A stretch of 64,000 bases of DNA. It comes from Sthenelais limicola. Taxonomy: Eukaryota; Annelida; Polychaeta; Phyllodocida; Sigalionidae. Under the pieces are notes generated by a model. The model did no database searches. It was not told where the DNA came from and worked only from the letters and a program-made list of their open reading frames with translations. Below, in pieces: positions 1 to 11,180 of this stretch. Every line of letters begins with the position of its first letter. The first letter of the stretch is position 1. Location: positions 37,088,298 through 37,152,297 of the forward strand of contig OW804097.1 of the NCBI GenBank assembly GCA_942159475.1, given 5' to 3'. A program made the translations under genes and the position numbers.

Positions 1-251
1 AAATGCAATTAAGCCAACATGTAATATATTATACTACCATAATATTATAATTAACATAATATTATATATCAATCCCACTCTCCCATTTTGGGGATTGATT
101 TACTATTCCAAGTCAAGATATTCAATTAGCTAAAACCTTACTAACACTAGTCTGATTTGAATATATAACGGTAATTGTTAAACGCCTAATAGGGAGATAA
201 TATCATCCATCAACAGGTAAAAATAGCTAGTGGGATGCTCAACCTGCATGA

Positions 252-462
252 GGGTCAGATTTTCATAAAATGCGCAATCGGCAGCTCTACACATTTTTGG
301 GGGGACAAAGCTAGGTATATCTAGGTATATTTGATATTGTGTTGCTTCAAACAGTGTGTTTGGTTATGTTGAACTGCATTTTGAACCTGATTTATGTCTT
401 AAATTTAGGTTATTTGAGAGGATTGATGAAGACAAACTGAACATTTTCTGGAGATTTCACCC
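252..462 (+). mobile_element. TIR family A copy (subtype a3), first of at least 28
   Basis: Family A is a non-coding element of about 235 bp. It begins GGGTCAGATTTTCAGAAAAT and ends with the inverted complement, ATTTTCTGAAAATCTGACCC. The plus orientation reads GCAGCTCTACACATTTAG near the left end and GGGTTATTTGAGAGGATTGG near the right end. Three subtypes differ in the middle. a1 has TCTAGCAATCTGTTTGGTTA. a2 has TTTAAAGTATCAGTTCTGTT. a3 has a CAAACAATCTGTTTGG-like stretch. This copy is a decayed a3 with both ends present. Confidence 0.8.
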
Positions 463-565
463 ATGTGGACAATTCATTTTTACATATCTAATATATAAAG
501 CTTTAGAAGGGTTTTTGGTCAGCCATGTTCTGGGAAACTGTAATCTCCCCATCTGTCTTTTAGGT

Positions 566-1000
566 CAGTACAGGTCCGTCGACCCTGTCTGGAGGACATT
601 ATATGTGGTTTGTGATGGTATCTGGGGTGAAAATGTGATTTTGACGCCTTTTTTAAATTTGGATCTACACACTCTATAAGCCTGGGAAAGCCCCTGTGAG
701 ATACTACGTCACTTCCAGGAGGACTCAACTACATGCAGAGGAGTGGGAGAGTGAAGAAGAGGATACGGAGAGGGTCGGAGTATTGGAGAGGGGGGGCAGG
801 GAAAGAAGAGTGGAGAGGGGGAAAGAGGGGAGAGAGAGAATGTAGGGGAAGGGAGAGAGGGGAGGAGAAACGGGGAGGGGGAGCATGAGGAAGAGGAGAG
901 GGAGAGAGGGGAATCGGAGATGGGGTTGGGAGAGAAAAATAGGTATGAGAGACAGAGGAGGGGGAGGGAAAAGAGGGAGAGTGGGAAGTGTGGGGAGGGT
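566..1000 (+). mobile_element. Helitron-N family fragment with GA-rich tract
   Basis: The sequence ATGTGGTTTGTGATGG through GCCTGGGAAAGCCCCTGTGA matches the complete family members at 13.7 kb (minus) and 28 kb (plus). It is followed by about 270 bp of almost pure purine (roughly 735-1000). Both the 5' end and the 3' hairpin are missing. The 3' side abuts a family B fragment. The reading frames seen on the opposite strand in the purine tract are low-complexity Ser/Pro/Leu and are not genes. Confidence 0.7.
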
Positions 1001-1002
1001 TT

Positions 1003-1355
1003 TTTTTCCACAAGATCTCTTTATTGAAATGTTCTAATTTTTAGCGGGTTTAGATCTTGTAGTAATATACAACCAAGTAACAAATTTCAGGACATTGTAT
1101 TAAATATACCCTTGAGTTTTGAAGGCCTTTGTATATAGTATATTTAGTTACTTTAATGGAATTTACCCATCCAGAAACATTGCAAACTTCTTTTGTGCAA
1201 AAATAAAAATATCAAACTTTAAATATAGAAATACTTGCTTGGTGTCCTATTGTTTACTATCATTGGAATCACCTTGATCTCCTCCTTTCAAATATGGTGA
1301 TATCTCAAAATCCATATTTTGCGACTTATGACTCATTTTCCTGAAACGGATCTCA
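1003..1355 (-). mobile_element. TIR family B fragment (one end)
   Basis: Family B is a non-coding element of about 400 bp whose termini read TGATGTGTTTCAGGAAAATG and its complement. Just inside the end lies AGTCACAAGTCGCAAAAAT. This copy keeps the body and the right end (TTTGCGACTTATGACTCATT) but lacks the left terminus, where it joins the Helitron fragment. Confidence 0.7.
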
Positions 1356-1605
1356 TATATACAGCGAGTATGTTCAAAATGCTGTAACTTTGGTAGTAAT
1401 TGTCCTATTTGAACATATTTGTTAATCACTTTATAGGTTATAAACCTTCACTGAATTATTTAAATAATGATAGACGCTCCCCCCTCCCGTTGGATGATCA
1501 TTAGCCACTTAAAATATGGGTAGAGATTAAATGATTTTTTTAGTACAAAAAATATTCAGTTCTGTAAGGGTATATTTGAATCCCAGATTTCTTAGTATGT
1601 ATTTA

Positions 1606-1844
1606 GGTCAGATTTTCAGAAAATGTACAATTAGCAGCTCTACACATTTAGGAAATTCTGCTAAATTTGAAAATTCTGAAAAATGATGAATAGCGGGTAT
1701 ATCCGAGTATATTTAGGATCGCATTGATTTAAAGTTTCAGTTTTGTTATGTTAAACTGCATTTTTAAGCTCATTTTTGTCCTAAATGTGGGTTATTTGAG
1801 AGGATTGGTGAAGGCAAATTGTACATTTTCTGAAAATCTGACCC
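1606..1844 (+). mobile_element. TIR family A copy, subtype a2
   Basis: Both ends are present (GGTCAGATTTTCAGAAAATG at the left, CATTTTCTGAAAATCTGACC at the right). The middle carries the a2 signature with GTTATGTTAAACTGC. Confidence 0.85.
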
Positions 1845-2118
1845 ACTTCCCTATGGCTGTTGCCCCTCAATTATAGGTCTACATTCCGATATCATATACA
1901 TGAATTCGAATTGATTTTCTGACTAGAGGCCTACCTATTTGACCTAAGGTCAAAGCACCATCGCTCATACAAAGCAGAGTCATTTGTAGAACTCTGTATG
2001 TGAAATGTCCTATATGTACAATTTCATTTTAGAATTCTTTTTTGACAGAAACAATACGGGGCTTCGTTGTATGGCACTTCTGCTTTATTGTGTGATTGAT
2101 ATTTCCCCAGGGCTTAGA

Positions 2119-2349
2119 GTCAGACCGTCAGAAAATGTACAACTCACCTTCACAAATCCTCTCAAATAACCCCGATTTAAGAAAGAAATTAGCTTCAAAA
2201 CAGTTTAATATAGCAGAACAGATATTTTAAGACAACATAATACAAAATATACTCGGATATACCTGGTATTTATCTTTTTTCTGCCTAATTTAGCATATGT
2301 TAAAAAATGTGTAGAGCTGCCAATTGTACAATTTTCTGAGAATCTGACT
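2119..2349 (-). mobile_element. TIR family A copy, subtype a2, reversed
   Basis: It reads TCACCTTCACAAATCCTCTC at the left and GTGTAGAGCTGCCAATTGTA at the right, the reverse orientation of the copy at 1606. The outer bases of both ends are mutated. Confidence 0.75.
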
Positions 2350-2591
2350 CCTTAGCTAAGTTATTGATGAAGTTATCGATTACAGTGAGCTGCGAAGGCC
2401 CACCGATATTGGATCACTTCCAGAACTGTGTGTATTTGACACATCATTTGTCTTTCCGAAGACATGATAATATATTGCAAAACATAACGAGTAATTCCCT
2501 TGCAATAATGAGACCAATTGATTGAATGGAGTTTATCTATTTTGAGTGTGTGCGCGGTGGGGTGAACTAGCACATTTTTTCATATATTCCA

Positions 2592-2765
2592 GGGGCCTGT
2601 TGCGTAAGAAGTCCTTACTTGAAACATTCCTTACTGAGCTATTCTTTTCCCTTGCTTCGGTAGGGAATTTGCACTGTATGTATTAAAGTATCAGCATTGG
2701 TTGTTTGGGGAATTCCTTGCCTAAAGCTTCTTTACCACCTGCTTATCAAGGAATTCCCCATATTT
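2592..2765. repeat. fragment related to the inner element at 44.9-46.0 kb
   Basis: GGGCCTGTTGCGTAAGAAG followed by several AAGGAATTCCC-type motifs resembles the ends and interior of the inverted-repeat element at 44871-46011 (GGGCCCTGTTGTATAAGC and AAGGAAT). An inverted pair, GGGGAATTCCTTG and CAAGGAATTCCCC, sits near 2708-2758. The match is partial and the extent uncertain. Confidence 0.4.
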
Positions 2766-3136
2766 TGTACAGCTGGGAAGTTTGGCATGTACGTGCTGAT
2801 GAGATAGTTCCTCTTTTATCCATTCTTTTCCTCTTTGGGAGTCTGGATTTCGGTGGTTCTGGTATTCCTATTTTCTTATTTATAATGCTGTCTGATGCTG
2901 CTTTTATTCTGACTGTTTCTCATAAAGTCATCGTCTCTAGTGCATATCTTGTCAAATCTGTGAAACTGGCAGTATGGGTCGACTATTGGCCCACTACCAA
3001 CACAAAGCGACTGATTAACACTGTGGACCCCCCATCATGAGAGCGTACAAAGCTAGGGGTTGAAACGCTCAATGAGGGGAGGGGGGTGCAGCAACAGCAA
3101 CACCAGTGCTGTATTCAACACAAAAACTGAGTATAC

Positions 3137-3660
3137 TGTAAAGAATTGCATTGTTTTTGGTTAATCACTGACTCAATTAGTCAATTGGCCACGGCTCAAG
3201 CATGCACACCATACATGATCTTAGTTGGGAGGGAGGGGCATGCTTATCTAGCACTGACCACTCCACCCAGCCATACTAACTTAATCAGTGGGTAGCAGGG
3301 AGGGAACAAGATGGAAGGGGAGACCACAAGTTTGGGCTTTGGGTAAGGGAGGGGAGGGGGGAAGGCAAGGGTCATCTATCACATGGACAATGCATGGCCT
3401 CGGCATGATGGGGGGCTGGGGTCAGTCTACCTGGGAGAGAAGGATTCTCCCTTAGCCAATGAGAATGGGACAGCGCAGAGGGGAATATTTCTAGGATCCT
3501 TTGTTAGTGAATAATTAAGTACAATGCTCGGGTATAAATAAAGCTGGACGCCAAGCCACTGACACTCCTGGCATGGGCTTGAGCTGACGACTACAACCGA
3601 TCTCTGACATTATTCTTCCAACTACTAGAACACTGGGCAAATTGCCTTTAGTTTCTCACA
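3137..3660 (+). mobile_element. solo LTR (family L1)
   Basis: It starts TGTAAAGAATTGCATTG and ends CTGGGCAAATTGCC...TCTCACA, i.e. TG...CA. A second copy, on the minus strand, is at 51347-51911 plus 55917-55941. Both share TTAGTGAATAATTAA-like sequence, then GGTATAAATAAAG (TATA box overlapping an AATAAA signal) about 120 bp before the 3' end, and a G-rich middle. No coding region adjoins it, so a solo LTR left by LTR-LTR recombination is the simplest reading. The flanking target duplication is not convincing here. Confidence 0.65.
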
Positions 3661-3701
3661 TAACTTATACTGAGTCTATTTTATATATCATCAGACAACC
3701 C

Positions 3702-4051
3702 AATAGGGGACTTGCATGTGCCACTGCGCATGTCTGTCACAGTGCACCATGGGATGTATTTTGTTGAAATCTGACATACAAATATTAGTAACATTTTCAT
3801 CAAAAATTGTTAGAATGTTTTCACCAATATCACAGCTTATGTAAATGATCTATGTAAACCAAATGCATGATGCGAAAGAGGGAGACTTATGTCATGGAAA
3901 CATATGTAACACATGGATTTTGACATTGAAGCAGTAGTAAATAGTCCATGCTGAACATGACATGTTTTCGATAGATTTTAGACTGTACCATTACTCCCAT
4001 AATTCTATGCTAATCAAGATTCAAAATTGAGGCTATGCAAATCCCTTATTG
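3702..4051 (-). mobile_element. TIR family C copy
   Basis: Family C is a non-coding element of about 350 bp with ends CAATAGGGGACTTGCAT and ATGCAAATCCCTTATTG. The interior includes CCATGGGATGCATTT-like, CATGATGCG, and ACTCCCATAATTCTATGC motifs shared with copies at 30.5, 30.8, 44.3 and 50.1 kb. Both ends are intact here. Confidence 0.75.
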
Positions 4052-4310
4052 TCAATGGGTGTCTGGTTCAATAGGCACTCATTACCGTATAATACACACA
4101 GGCATGACAATAGAAAAGATCAAATAACAATAGCAATCAAAAGCAGCACCCCTAACGGCTACCTATAGAACCAATACAACAAGCCCGGCTGAGCCCAGGC
4201 TAAAGGGTGAATGTGCCAGCTGAGTCCCCGGGAGAGTTTCAGAGCGCACCCGGGAAGCACTGCAGCGAACCAGCCAGCAAGGCGGTGATTCACCACACAG
4301 CCAATATATG

Positions 4311-4544
4311 GGGCAGATTTTCAGAAAATGTACAATTCGCCTTCACCTTTCTTCTCAAAAAACCCACATTTGAGGCATAAATGATCTTCAAAATGCAGTT
4401 TAATTTATCAGAACTGATATTATAAAATGATTTGATACCAAATATACTCAGATATTCCCTGTATTCTTCATTTTCCAGCCTAATAGAGAAGAATTTCCCA
4501 AATGTGTAGAGCGACCAATTATACATTTTCTGAAAATCTGACCC
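4311..4544 (-). mobile_element. TIR family A copy, subtype a2, reversed
   Basis: Complete with both TIRs. Flanked by TATA...ATATAT, which allows a TA/TA target duplication if the terminal T and A belong to the element. Confidence 0.85.
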
Positions 4545-5014
4545 ATATATTCCATGTAGGTGTTTATACCTCACATCGGTTGCTCCATTATGTTACACTC
4601 AGTGTAGTGCATGAAATATAATATTGAAGTCAAAGCTATAGCAGGGGTTATAGCATGACGTTGATAGATTCACAAGAAGCTGTCTTTCAGGGAAATAATT
4701 ATAATCTTATAATATTGGATCATTTTAACGCACCAAAACACACGAAAAAGCAATAACCTATCTATAATTGACGTGTTGTAGGAATATGAGTCACAAACAA
4801 ATTAGTGTGAGATACCAACATATTAAAAAAATGAGATGAAGAGGATTCTAAAATGATAGATTTTAGGACATCTACTAAGCCTTTTGATCTATACTTGAAT
4901 AGCAATTGAACAGTAATTTATAAGAATGATCATTGAATTTGAATTTAACAAGTAGTTTACAGGACATTATTCAAACGGACAATGAGAGTCCCTGAACTAA
5001 ACTTAAATATATAT

Positions 5015-5226
5015 GGGTCAGATTTCACCAATTTTCTAAAATAACCCAAATTTCAGACGAAAATAAAGTTCAAAATTCAGTTCAACCTAATCTAACCGAT
5101 TGCCAGAATCAATGCAATGGCGAATATACTTGAATTGACCTAGTATTGACCACATTGCAGCCTCATTTAGCATAATTCCCTAAATGTGTAGAGCTGACAA
5201 TTGTAAATTTTCTGAATATTTGACCC
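5015..5226 (-). mobile_element. TIR family A copy, subtype a1, reversed
   Basis: A deletion of about 20 bp lies just inside the left TIR (ATTTCACCAATTTTCTAAAA). The right end is nearly complete. Flanks TA and TA. Confidence 0.8.
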
Positions 5227-5689
5227 ATATAATGCACAAGAACAATCTGGATACTCCACAAGAACTATGAGTGACAAATGACGGTGACATTATATCTATT
5301 ACCTTTGGTTCTTTCTGTTGGGTTTACCCGGAAGACCTGCATGGTCCACCTTCCATGGTGCAGAGTGTATCGACCATTTCTAACAACTGTATTGTACTTG
5401 AGATGTTGGAATAAAAATCCTATATATATATATGTATAATTACTTCTATATAATTGTGAGCATCAAAAGACGTTAGATATATCTTGATGTTAGTCATATT
5501 GATCTTATAATTGTTTTTATTTCTGATACAAACATTTTACAAAATTCACAGGCTAGAAATGGATAAGACATTTGTGTCTTAATCTCGATGTCACTCACTA
5601 TAGTAAAGTAGTCAAATGAAGTTAAATATACTCCTCAAAATATAAATATTTTCGTCACAGGATCTTTAAAACAAATCTTTATGCGGACA

Positions 5690-5870
5690 GTTATCCAAAC
5701 CTTTATAATATTCACTGCAGACAGTTGTCCTGACAAAGGTAACACCACTACACCAAATGGCACTTCAGACCCCAATCTCAATGTACAAACCAACCATATC
5801 ACCTGAAGAAGGGCAAACTAGCCCGAAAGCTTGTGTAAAATAAAATCAATAAGAAACAACAACTTTATTA
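5690..5870 (+). other. possible retroelement 3' tail
   Basis: CCTGAAGAAGGGC, then AGCCCGAAAGCTTGTG and AAATAAAATC, resemble the 3' ends of many animal non-LTR or Penelope-like elements. A similar but diverged motif (CCTGATGAAGGGC) occurs near 27062. No coding sequence can be tied to it. Confidence 0.3.
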
Positions 5871-5954
5871 CATCCTTCACCAGAATCATCATTTACCAAA
5901 CGACCAAGATCGATTTGCAGCGATACCTTCCATCTCTACTAATCACAGAATCTT

Positions 5955-6096
5955 GAAAATACACACATGTATTCATGTTATCAGCAGTGCTAAGCACCAC
6001 AAAATAAACAACATTCCAATAAAGAAATCTTGTGGATAAAACACTTTGAAAAATACCATTTTTGTGATTTGTGACTCATTTTCCTCTACAACATCA
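5955..6096 (+). mobile_element. TIR family B right-end fragment
   Basis: TTGTGATTTGTGACTCATTT and a CATCACA terminus match family B. The preceding AATAAAGAAATCTTGTGGAT is B interior. The fragment ends only a few bases from the tetraspanin stop codon. Confidence 0.65.
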
Positions 6097-6100
6097 CATA

Positions 6101-6793
6101 TTAGAACTCCTTCCATCCAGAACCATCTCCTTCCCCACCTTCAATGATACAGCACATCACCAGCAAGAATAATGCATTGATCACCACATCAGTGCCTATG
6201 ATACCATACTGCCAGCGATAAAAGTAGTCAAAGAAACCAGCATCGGTACAACTCTGTGTATAAATAGTTGAGTTGACCATTGTATCTAACCTGTGGACAA
6301 TCCCCTGACCACAGCCAGACATGTATGCAATGCAGCAAGAATCGGGAACACTGAAATTATCAAATTCACCCTGTCCCAGCCAGTTGGTGTAATTGTTGAT
6401 ACCACAGCAGCTAAAGTCTCTCTGGATGTAGTCCCACACTGGCGGCTTCTGTGCATTGTACTTGTAGCCTTCCAAAGCCTCTTGAACATATTCTGGGAAA
6501 TTTAGTTTAGTCATAGCTATAGTTGCGATCCCACACGCCAGTTGCAATAGAAAAGATATACTGGAGAGGATCGATCTAAGAGTCTTCTGCTTGCAATAAC
6601 AGTACAGTAAGACATTTAAAAAGCTTATTGTAACAGTGACATATGTAGTTACTTGGCTCATTTTTATTATGTCAGAGCTGACATCGTTGTATCTGTCCCA
6701 TCTCACGGCAACAAATGTTGAGAGTCCAGCCAGTATGATATCCGCTATAATCACCCCACCAACGTTTAGATATAGGCCTACTCTGCTAGCCAT
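6101..6793 (-). CDS. tetraspanin-family membrane protein, single exon
   Basis: Open frame of 230 residues with four hydrophobic segments in tetraspanin order: about 10-30, 49-68, 74-94 and 196-217. Between segments 3 and 4 lies a large extracellular loop with the family hallmarks: CCG in DFSCCGINNYTNW, a PDSCC motif, and a later SC before segment 4. Tetraspanins organise membrane microdomains with partner proteins. The short small loop between segments 1 and 2 and the length fit the family. The first cytoplasmic residues lack the usual Cys-Lys-rich start. The tail after segment 4 is Gly/Asp-rich and short. The frame is uninterrupted although animal tetraspanin genes usually have several introns, so it may be a retrocopy. 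No poly(A) tract or poly(A) signal is seen immediately downstream, where a repeat fragment abuts the stop. Family assignment is firm; gene activity is unknown. Confidence 0.8.
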   Translation of the reverse strand: MASRVGLYLNVGGVIIADIILAGLSTFVAVRWDRYNDVSSDIIKMSQVTTYVTVTISFLNVLLYCYCKQKTLRSILSSISFLLQLACGIATIAMTKLNFPEYVQEALEGYKYNAQKPPVWDYIQRDFSCCGINNYTNWLGQGEFDNFSVPDSCCIAYMSGCGQGIVHRLDTMVNSTIYTQSCTDAGFFDYFYRWQYGIIGTDVVINALFLLVMCCIIEGGEGDGSGWKEF

Positions 6794-7146
6794 CTCTGAC
6801 CTATGTGTGACTAAGTTGTTGATTAATCTGTTTAGTCACTAATTAATTTATCATAAATAGATCTATTTGTATCTGTCTGTTTACCTCTGTGAAATAGCCA
6901 TCTCCATAATGATCTTGTCTCACACCCAATACACCCTGTTTAAAATGTCTGTCCAATATTTCTATGTTGTATTTGAATGGTGTCATATACGTCTTCCTCA
7001 TGTGTTGTTACCTTAATGATAATATAATACACAGTATCTGAGTGTTTGCAGATGTAGAACCTTGTTATCAGTCACTATACGGACATTCAATTCAGTTCCA
7101 GCATTCCTTAGAATGGGTAAGACCTGGTAGTATTAATCATACATAT

Positions 7147-7375
7147 GGGTCAGATTTTCAGAAATTGGCAGCTGAACACATTTAGTAAATTGTCCAGAAT
7201 TAGACTGAAATTTGGTCAATACTAGGTAAATTCGATAATATTTGACACTGCATTGATTCTAGCAATCTGTTTGGTTAGGTATTGAACTGTATTTTGAACT
7301 TTATTATCGTCCGAAATTTGGGTTATTTGAGAGGATTGGCAAAGTTGAATCGTACATTTTCTAAAGGTCCGACCC
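7147..7375 (+). mobile_element. TIR family A copy, subtype a1
   Basis: Left end complete, right end mutated (CTAAAGGTCCGACCC). Flanking dinucleotides TA and TA. Confidence 0.8.
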
Positions 7376-8414
7376 ATATAGTTAACGTTTTTGTTTTCAG
7401 TTGTTTGAGGCACAAATGTGCATTGAATGTCACGTCTTGTTGGCGATCCCCTGGTGGTTTTTCCTCAGTACTTTGCCATCATGTCTGTCTGCCCTCAGGT
7501 TAGGGTAGTATACTGCCATGTATCTCACTGATGCCTGGTGCCGATCTTCCACTGTCCTTTAGAATCGAGATTTCCTTGCACTTCCTCAGATTTTGCTTAC
7601 TACCTTTAATTTCATGTATTGTGGTTGAATAAGACTAGATTAGAACATTGTTATTTTTCATTGTTTCATATACAAATACAAGTAATCAATTACATACATA
7701 AATATCATAGACAAAATTAGCGAAAAGGGAGATGTTAGGGCATGTCAATGCAATGTTGATATTCTTAGGCTTCCCAAATTCAGGCACTAGAAGTGTTATT
7801 TTACTCTCTAATTTGGGAGTTTGTCATCGACTTATAGTTTCTTACAATGAGATGATACACATTTAAACATTCAAAGCATTACAAAGTATCCTAACAAAAT
7901 TAGTTATAAAATGTTTAGTTATCCTTTTCATTTAGAGGTTAATACATTGATCACTTTACAATAAGTCCTAGTATACTACCGTGTATGCCCTGCCTCCAAA
8001 TGATAGCTCTCTGGTAGTCTAGCTCTTTCCGTAGATATTTGTTATGCTTCCATATGTTCCTTACTTTCTTGTATTATTTCATTTCTGTCAATATCTTGTC
8101 AACATTCCACACGCTACCGTTGTTGTAACTGCCAGTTTGTTCTTGAGGGAAGTGGCTAAAGACATGTAGAGAGATAAGAGAGAGATAATTAATCTTTAAT
8201 AAAAAAAAAACTTTTATCACTTTAAACATCCAGATTTTCAAGATCGCATTTTTAAAGTGGAACATTTTTGCTTAAAGTATATAATTAATCTTTACAGAAA
8301 GGTTTCCCCAAGGGCCCTGAGAATTTAGTTAATAATGTGTTGCAACTTCAACTTCAATATTACACTGTATAACACTGTAGATGTGACTTACTTAGAAATA
8401 AAAATCTGTTATTA
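7376..8414. other. no recognisable feature
   Basis: About 1 kb with only short frames, a run of ten A near 8200, and no repeat shared with the rest of the window that I could find. Confidence 0.5.
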
Positions 8415-9150
8415 TTGAATTGAATTGAAAAATTCTTTTTTTGTCAGAAGATATACAGGTACAATAGGGCCCTTCACGAATTATTGTTGAGGTAACCGGA
8501 TGTGCCAAGATGCTCTCAGTGCGCAGGTCATTACTGGTCAGTGGTGGCTGGAATGCGGGCACTGTACACTGAGGCAGGGGCAGCGGGACAGGCCCTGCCA
8601 GGGGGACTGGGGCAGACCACACCAGTCTACCAGCTGGTCACCAGACTTGCACAGTCCCCCTCAATATAGTACAATGCACTGTACACTCACACTAGTTCTG
8701 AACCCCTTAGAGTCATACTGCAAGTCTATGCATGGTCTCTGTGTCCCGCTCCTCTGCCTGCACATCCATCCCTGCGTGCATGCATCTTCTCACCCTATGT
8801 TTTGATGGATTCACTTGTCAAAAGTTGTTATATTGTAAGATCTAGCGGGTAAAATGTACTTGAGTTTAGGCAAAACTAATCTCAACATGTGATCTGATAA
8901 TCCTGGAACAGCTATCCAGTCAAAGAGCAAATTGTAATCCAAGAATAAGGAGGCAAAATTTGACACCTATACTGAAGGTATTAGCTGACGGGGATAGTGC
9001 CCGCAGCTAAGCCTGTCCCCGGGGCATAGTCACCACTGCTAAATCTGTCTTCTACCTATTTGGGAAGTGGGCTATTGTGTATGAAAGATTGACAAATAGT
9101 TGAACAGGTTTCTAGATAAAATCCAGCTCTTCCAGCCGCCACCTCATGAT
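8415..9150 (-). repeat. retroposon tail copy (family G) interrupted by an insertion
   Basis: The left part has TTGAATTGAATTGAAAAA and CAGAAGATATACAGGTA. The right part, after the insertion at 8461-9078, has GACAAATAGTTGAACAGGTT, ATCCAGCTCTTCCAGCC and ACCTCA. Together these match 48630-48748. Read on the minus strand the unit ends in an (AATTC)n-like tail, typical of LINE or SINE 3' ends. Confidence 0.6.
8461..9078. mobile_element. 610-bp inverted-repeat element inserted in family G
   Basis: The ends are ACAATAGGGCCCTTC and GAAGTGGGCTATTGT, an inverted repeat with a few mismatches. GT is repeated on both sides, and the uninterrupted family G sequence ACAGGTATGAAA confirms the boundaries. The interior has a hairpin-like CCAGTCTACC...AGTCCCCC region and no credible gene. 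The termini resemble family C (CAATAGGG). Confidence 0.6.
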
Positions 9151-9221
9151 AGAAAGACTATACTAACAGAGAGACTGGCTAAAAGATAAATATTAACAGG
9201 GCATGTCATGTCCCAGAGTCA

Positions 9222-9785
9222 TCATCTGTATGATATATGTAATATCACAGACTTTTCCTCTTTTTAGGCACATATTACAAATAGCCAAAATACATTACTA
9301 AGACAGTTTCTCCGATTACTGACCAGATATTCCTTTTCCTGGAACAAATAGTTTCATGGCACCGACTATTGCTTCATTACTGAGATCTTTTCTCCTATTA
9401 CAAGAAGTCTTTTTACTATTACCACTCCCCTATTTTCATATCATCATGTGTCATCATTATCTGTTATGACACATCAGAGTAGCTTTTTTTCAGTTATGAC
9501 AGTTAGGACTGCTTCCTTTACACTTATTTTCTAATCGTCATAGATAGACTTGCACACCTTGATTAATCTTATAATCTAAAAAATATCTATATGTACAAAT
9601 AAATGCAATCATCCGCACACAACCACTATATCTTGGGCATTACCTACAAAACAATTATTAAACTAATTATTCTTTAACTGAAATGAAATGTATCATATAT
9701 ATAATAACGAACTTGACTTTAGTCGGATTGCTGGTCTATGTGTATAGCCTAAGGGACTCAGTGCTAGTCTACTGGCAACTACTCA
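9222..9785 (+). repeat. dispersed repeat family J, copy 1
   Basis: GTAATATCACAGACTTTTCC, ACACATATTACAAATA-like, CATTACCTACAAAACAATTA and AAATGAAATGTAT occur in the same order, reversed, at 29695-29985. Copy 1 carries roughly 280 extra bases (about 9335-9620) absent from copy 2. Ends are not defined. Confidence 0.6.
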
Positions 9786-11180
9786 GACACCATGTAGTAG
9801 TATATGAAAATGAGCAACTGACTCTGGCATAAGACTACCCCATTTTCTCTACTTTTGGTAAGAAAAAAAAAACCCTAGCAAAGAGAGAATATAAATGGAT
9901 TAAAACTGGTACCCGTAACAAAATGGAGGAGTTCTCAATGAAATTGAAAAATAAAGTGAACAGATACGAAAACTAAGGGGGAGATACCAAGATCAATGGC
10001 ACATTGAGTTCTTTCTATAATGATATAAAGCAGTCAAGTGAGGAGACTTTCAAAGTTATCAGAATCAGAATCAATCATAAACATCAAGAGTACATAGATG
10101 ACGAGGTTAGAGAGGCCACTAAACAAAAGAATTTGGCTTTTAAAACTGCCATTACTACCCGCCTGCCCGACGACTGGGATATGGCCAGACATTGTAGAAA
10201 AGTTGTGAATATTGTTGATATGTCTGAATAAGAAAAACTATTTGGTACAAAAGGTAAATACTCAAAAGAATAATCCAAGAAAATTCCGGAAATCTCTCCA
10301 GGAAATCTATGATCCAAGAAAGAATGAAAATATGGAATGCATTGACGATTTTATTACCCCAACAGACAGGAAAAGTGGCCTTGATGCCCTTGAATACGCC
10401 AACAAATTCTTTGCCGGAATTGGTGCTTCTGAAGAGATTATTATCCCTGATGACCTTTTACCAGCCCTCCAAATTATTTTTACTGACATTGGATCTCGAT
10501 TGTTGAAAAACTCACTGTATACTTGTAAAAAGTAAAATAGGATTGTCTTAGAAGGTATTATTCCAAATGCCTGGAAAGCTGCTCCTGTTGCATTGATTCC
10601 CAAGCAAGGTAATTTCCTATACGTAGACAACATAAGAGCTATCACCTTTGTCCCTATGGTTAGCAAAATTCTAGAAAAGGTTATATATGATAGATTATAT
10701 GAACATTTGGAGAATTCAGATATCTTTTTAAAGACCAAATACGGTTTCGGAAAGGGATGTTCAACCAATGATGCGGTTTATGATGTACTTGAACTTATTT
10801 TCAATGGTCTGGAACAAAAACATCTTATCTCAGCCATATATTTGGACCTAGAAAGCGCTTTTAATTCCGTACCTCATGCTCTGCTCTTAAAAATACTGAG
10901 AAAAACAACAGTAAATAATGGAGTCCCTCAAGGCTCTCTGTTGGCCCCCCTCCTCTTCAATTTTTGTATTAACAATTTAAATATGATGGATTTCCCAGGA
11001 CACCTAATCCTCTATGCAGTGATCCTCGTAGAAAGTGAAAATCATATCGACCTACATGACAGAGCACAGAGAACTATCGATAAATATATGAGATGGTGTA
11101 ATGCCTCCTATGTAATGGCACAAAAATCGATTGTGTAAAATCCTTTAAGTATTTGGGGACTATTATCAATGATTATATCA

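Noticed and set aside
709..1013. Long minus-strand frames of Ser/Pro/Leu
   Set aside because: They are translations of a pure GA tract in a Helitron. No domain and no conserved start.
2705..3040. 111-codon frame with hydrophobic stretches
   Set aside because: No conserved family features and it overlaps a repeat-related segment. Probably chance.
4290..4574. 94-codon minus frame
   Set aside because: Covers a family A element almost exactly; repeated A copies give the same pseudo-frame.
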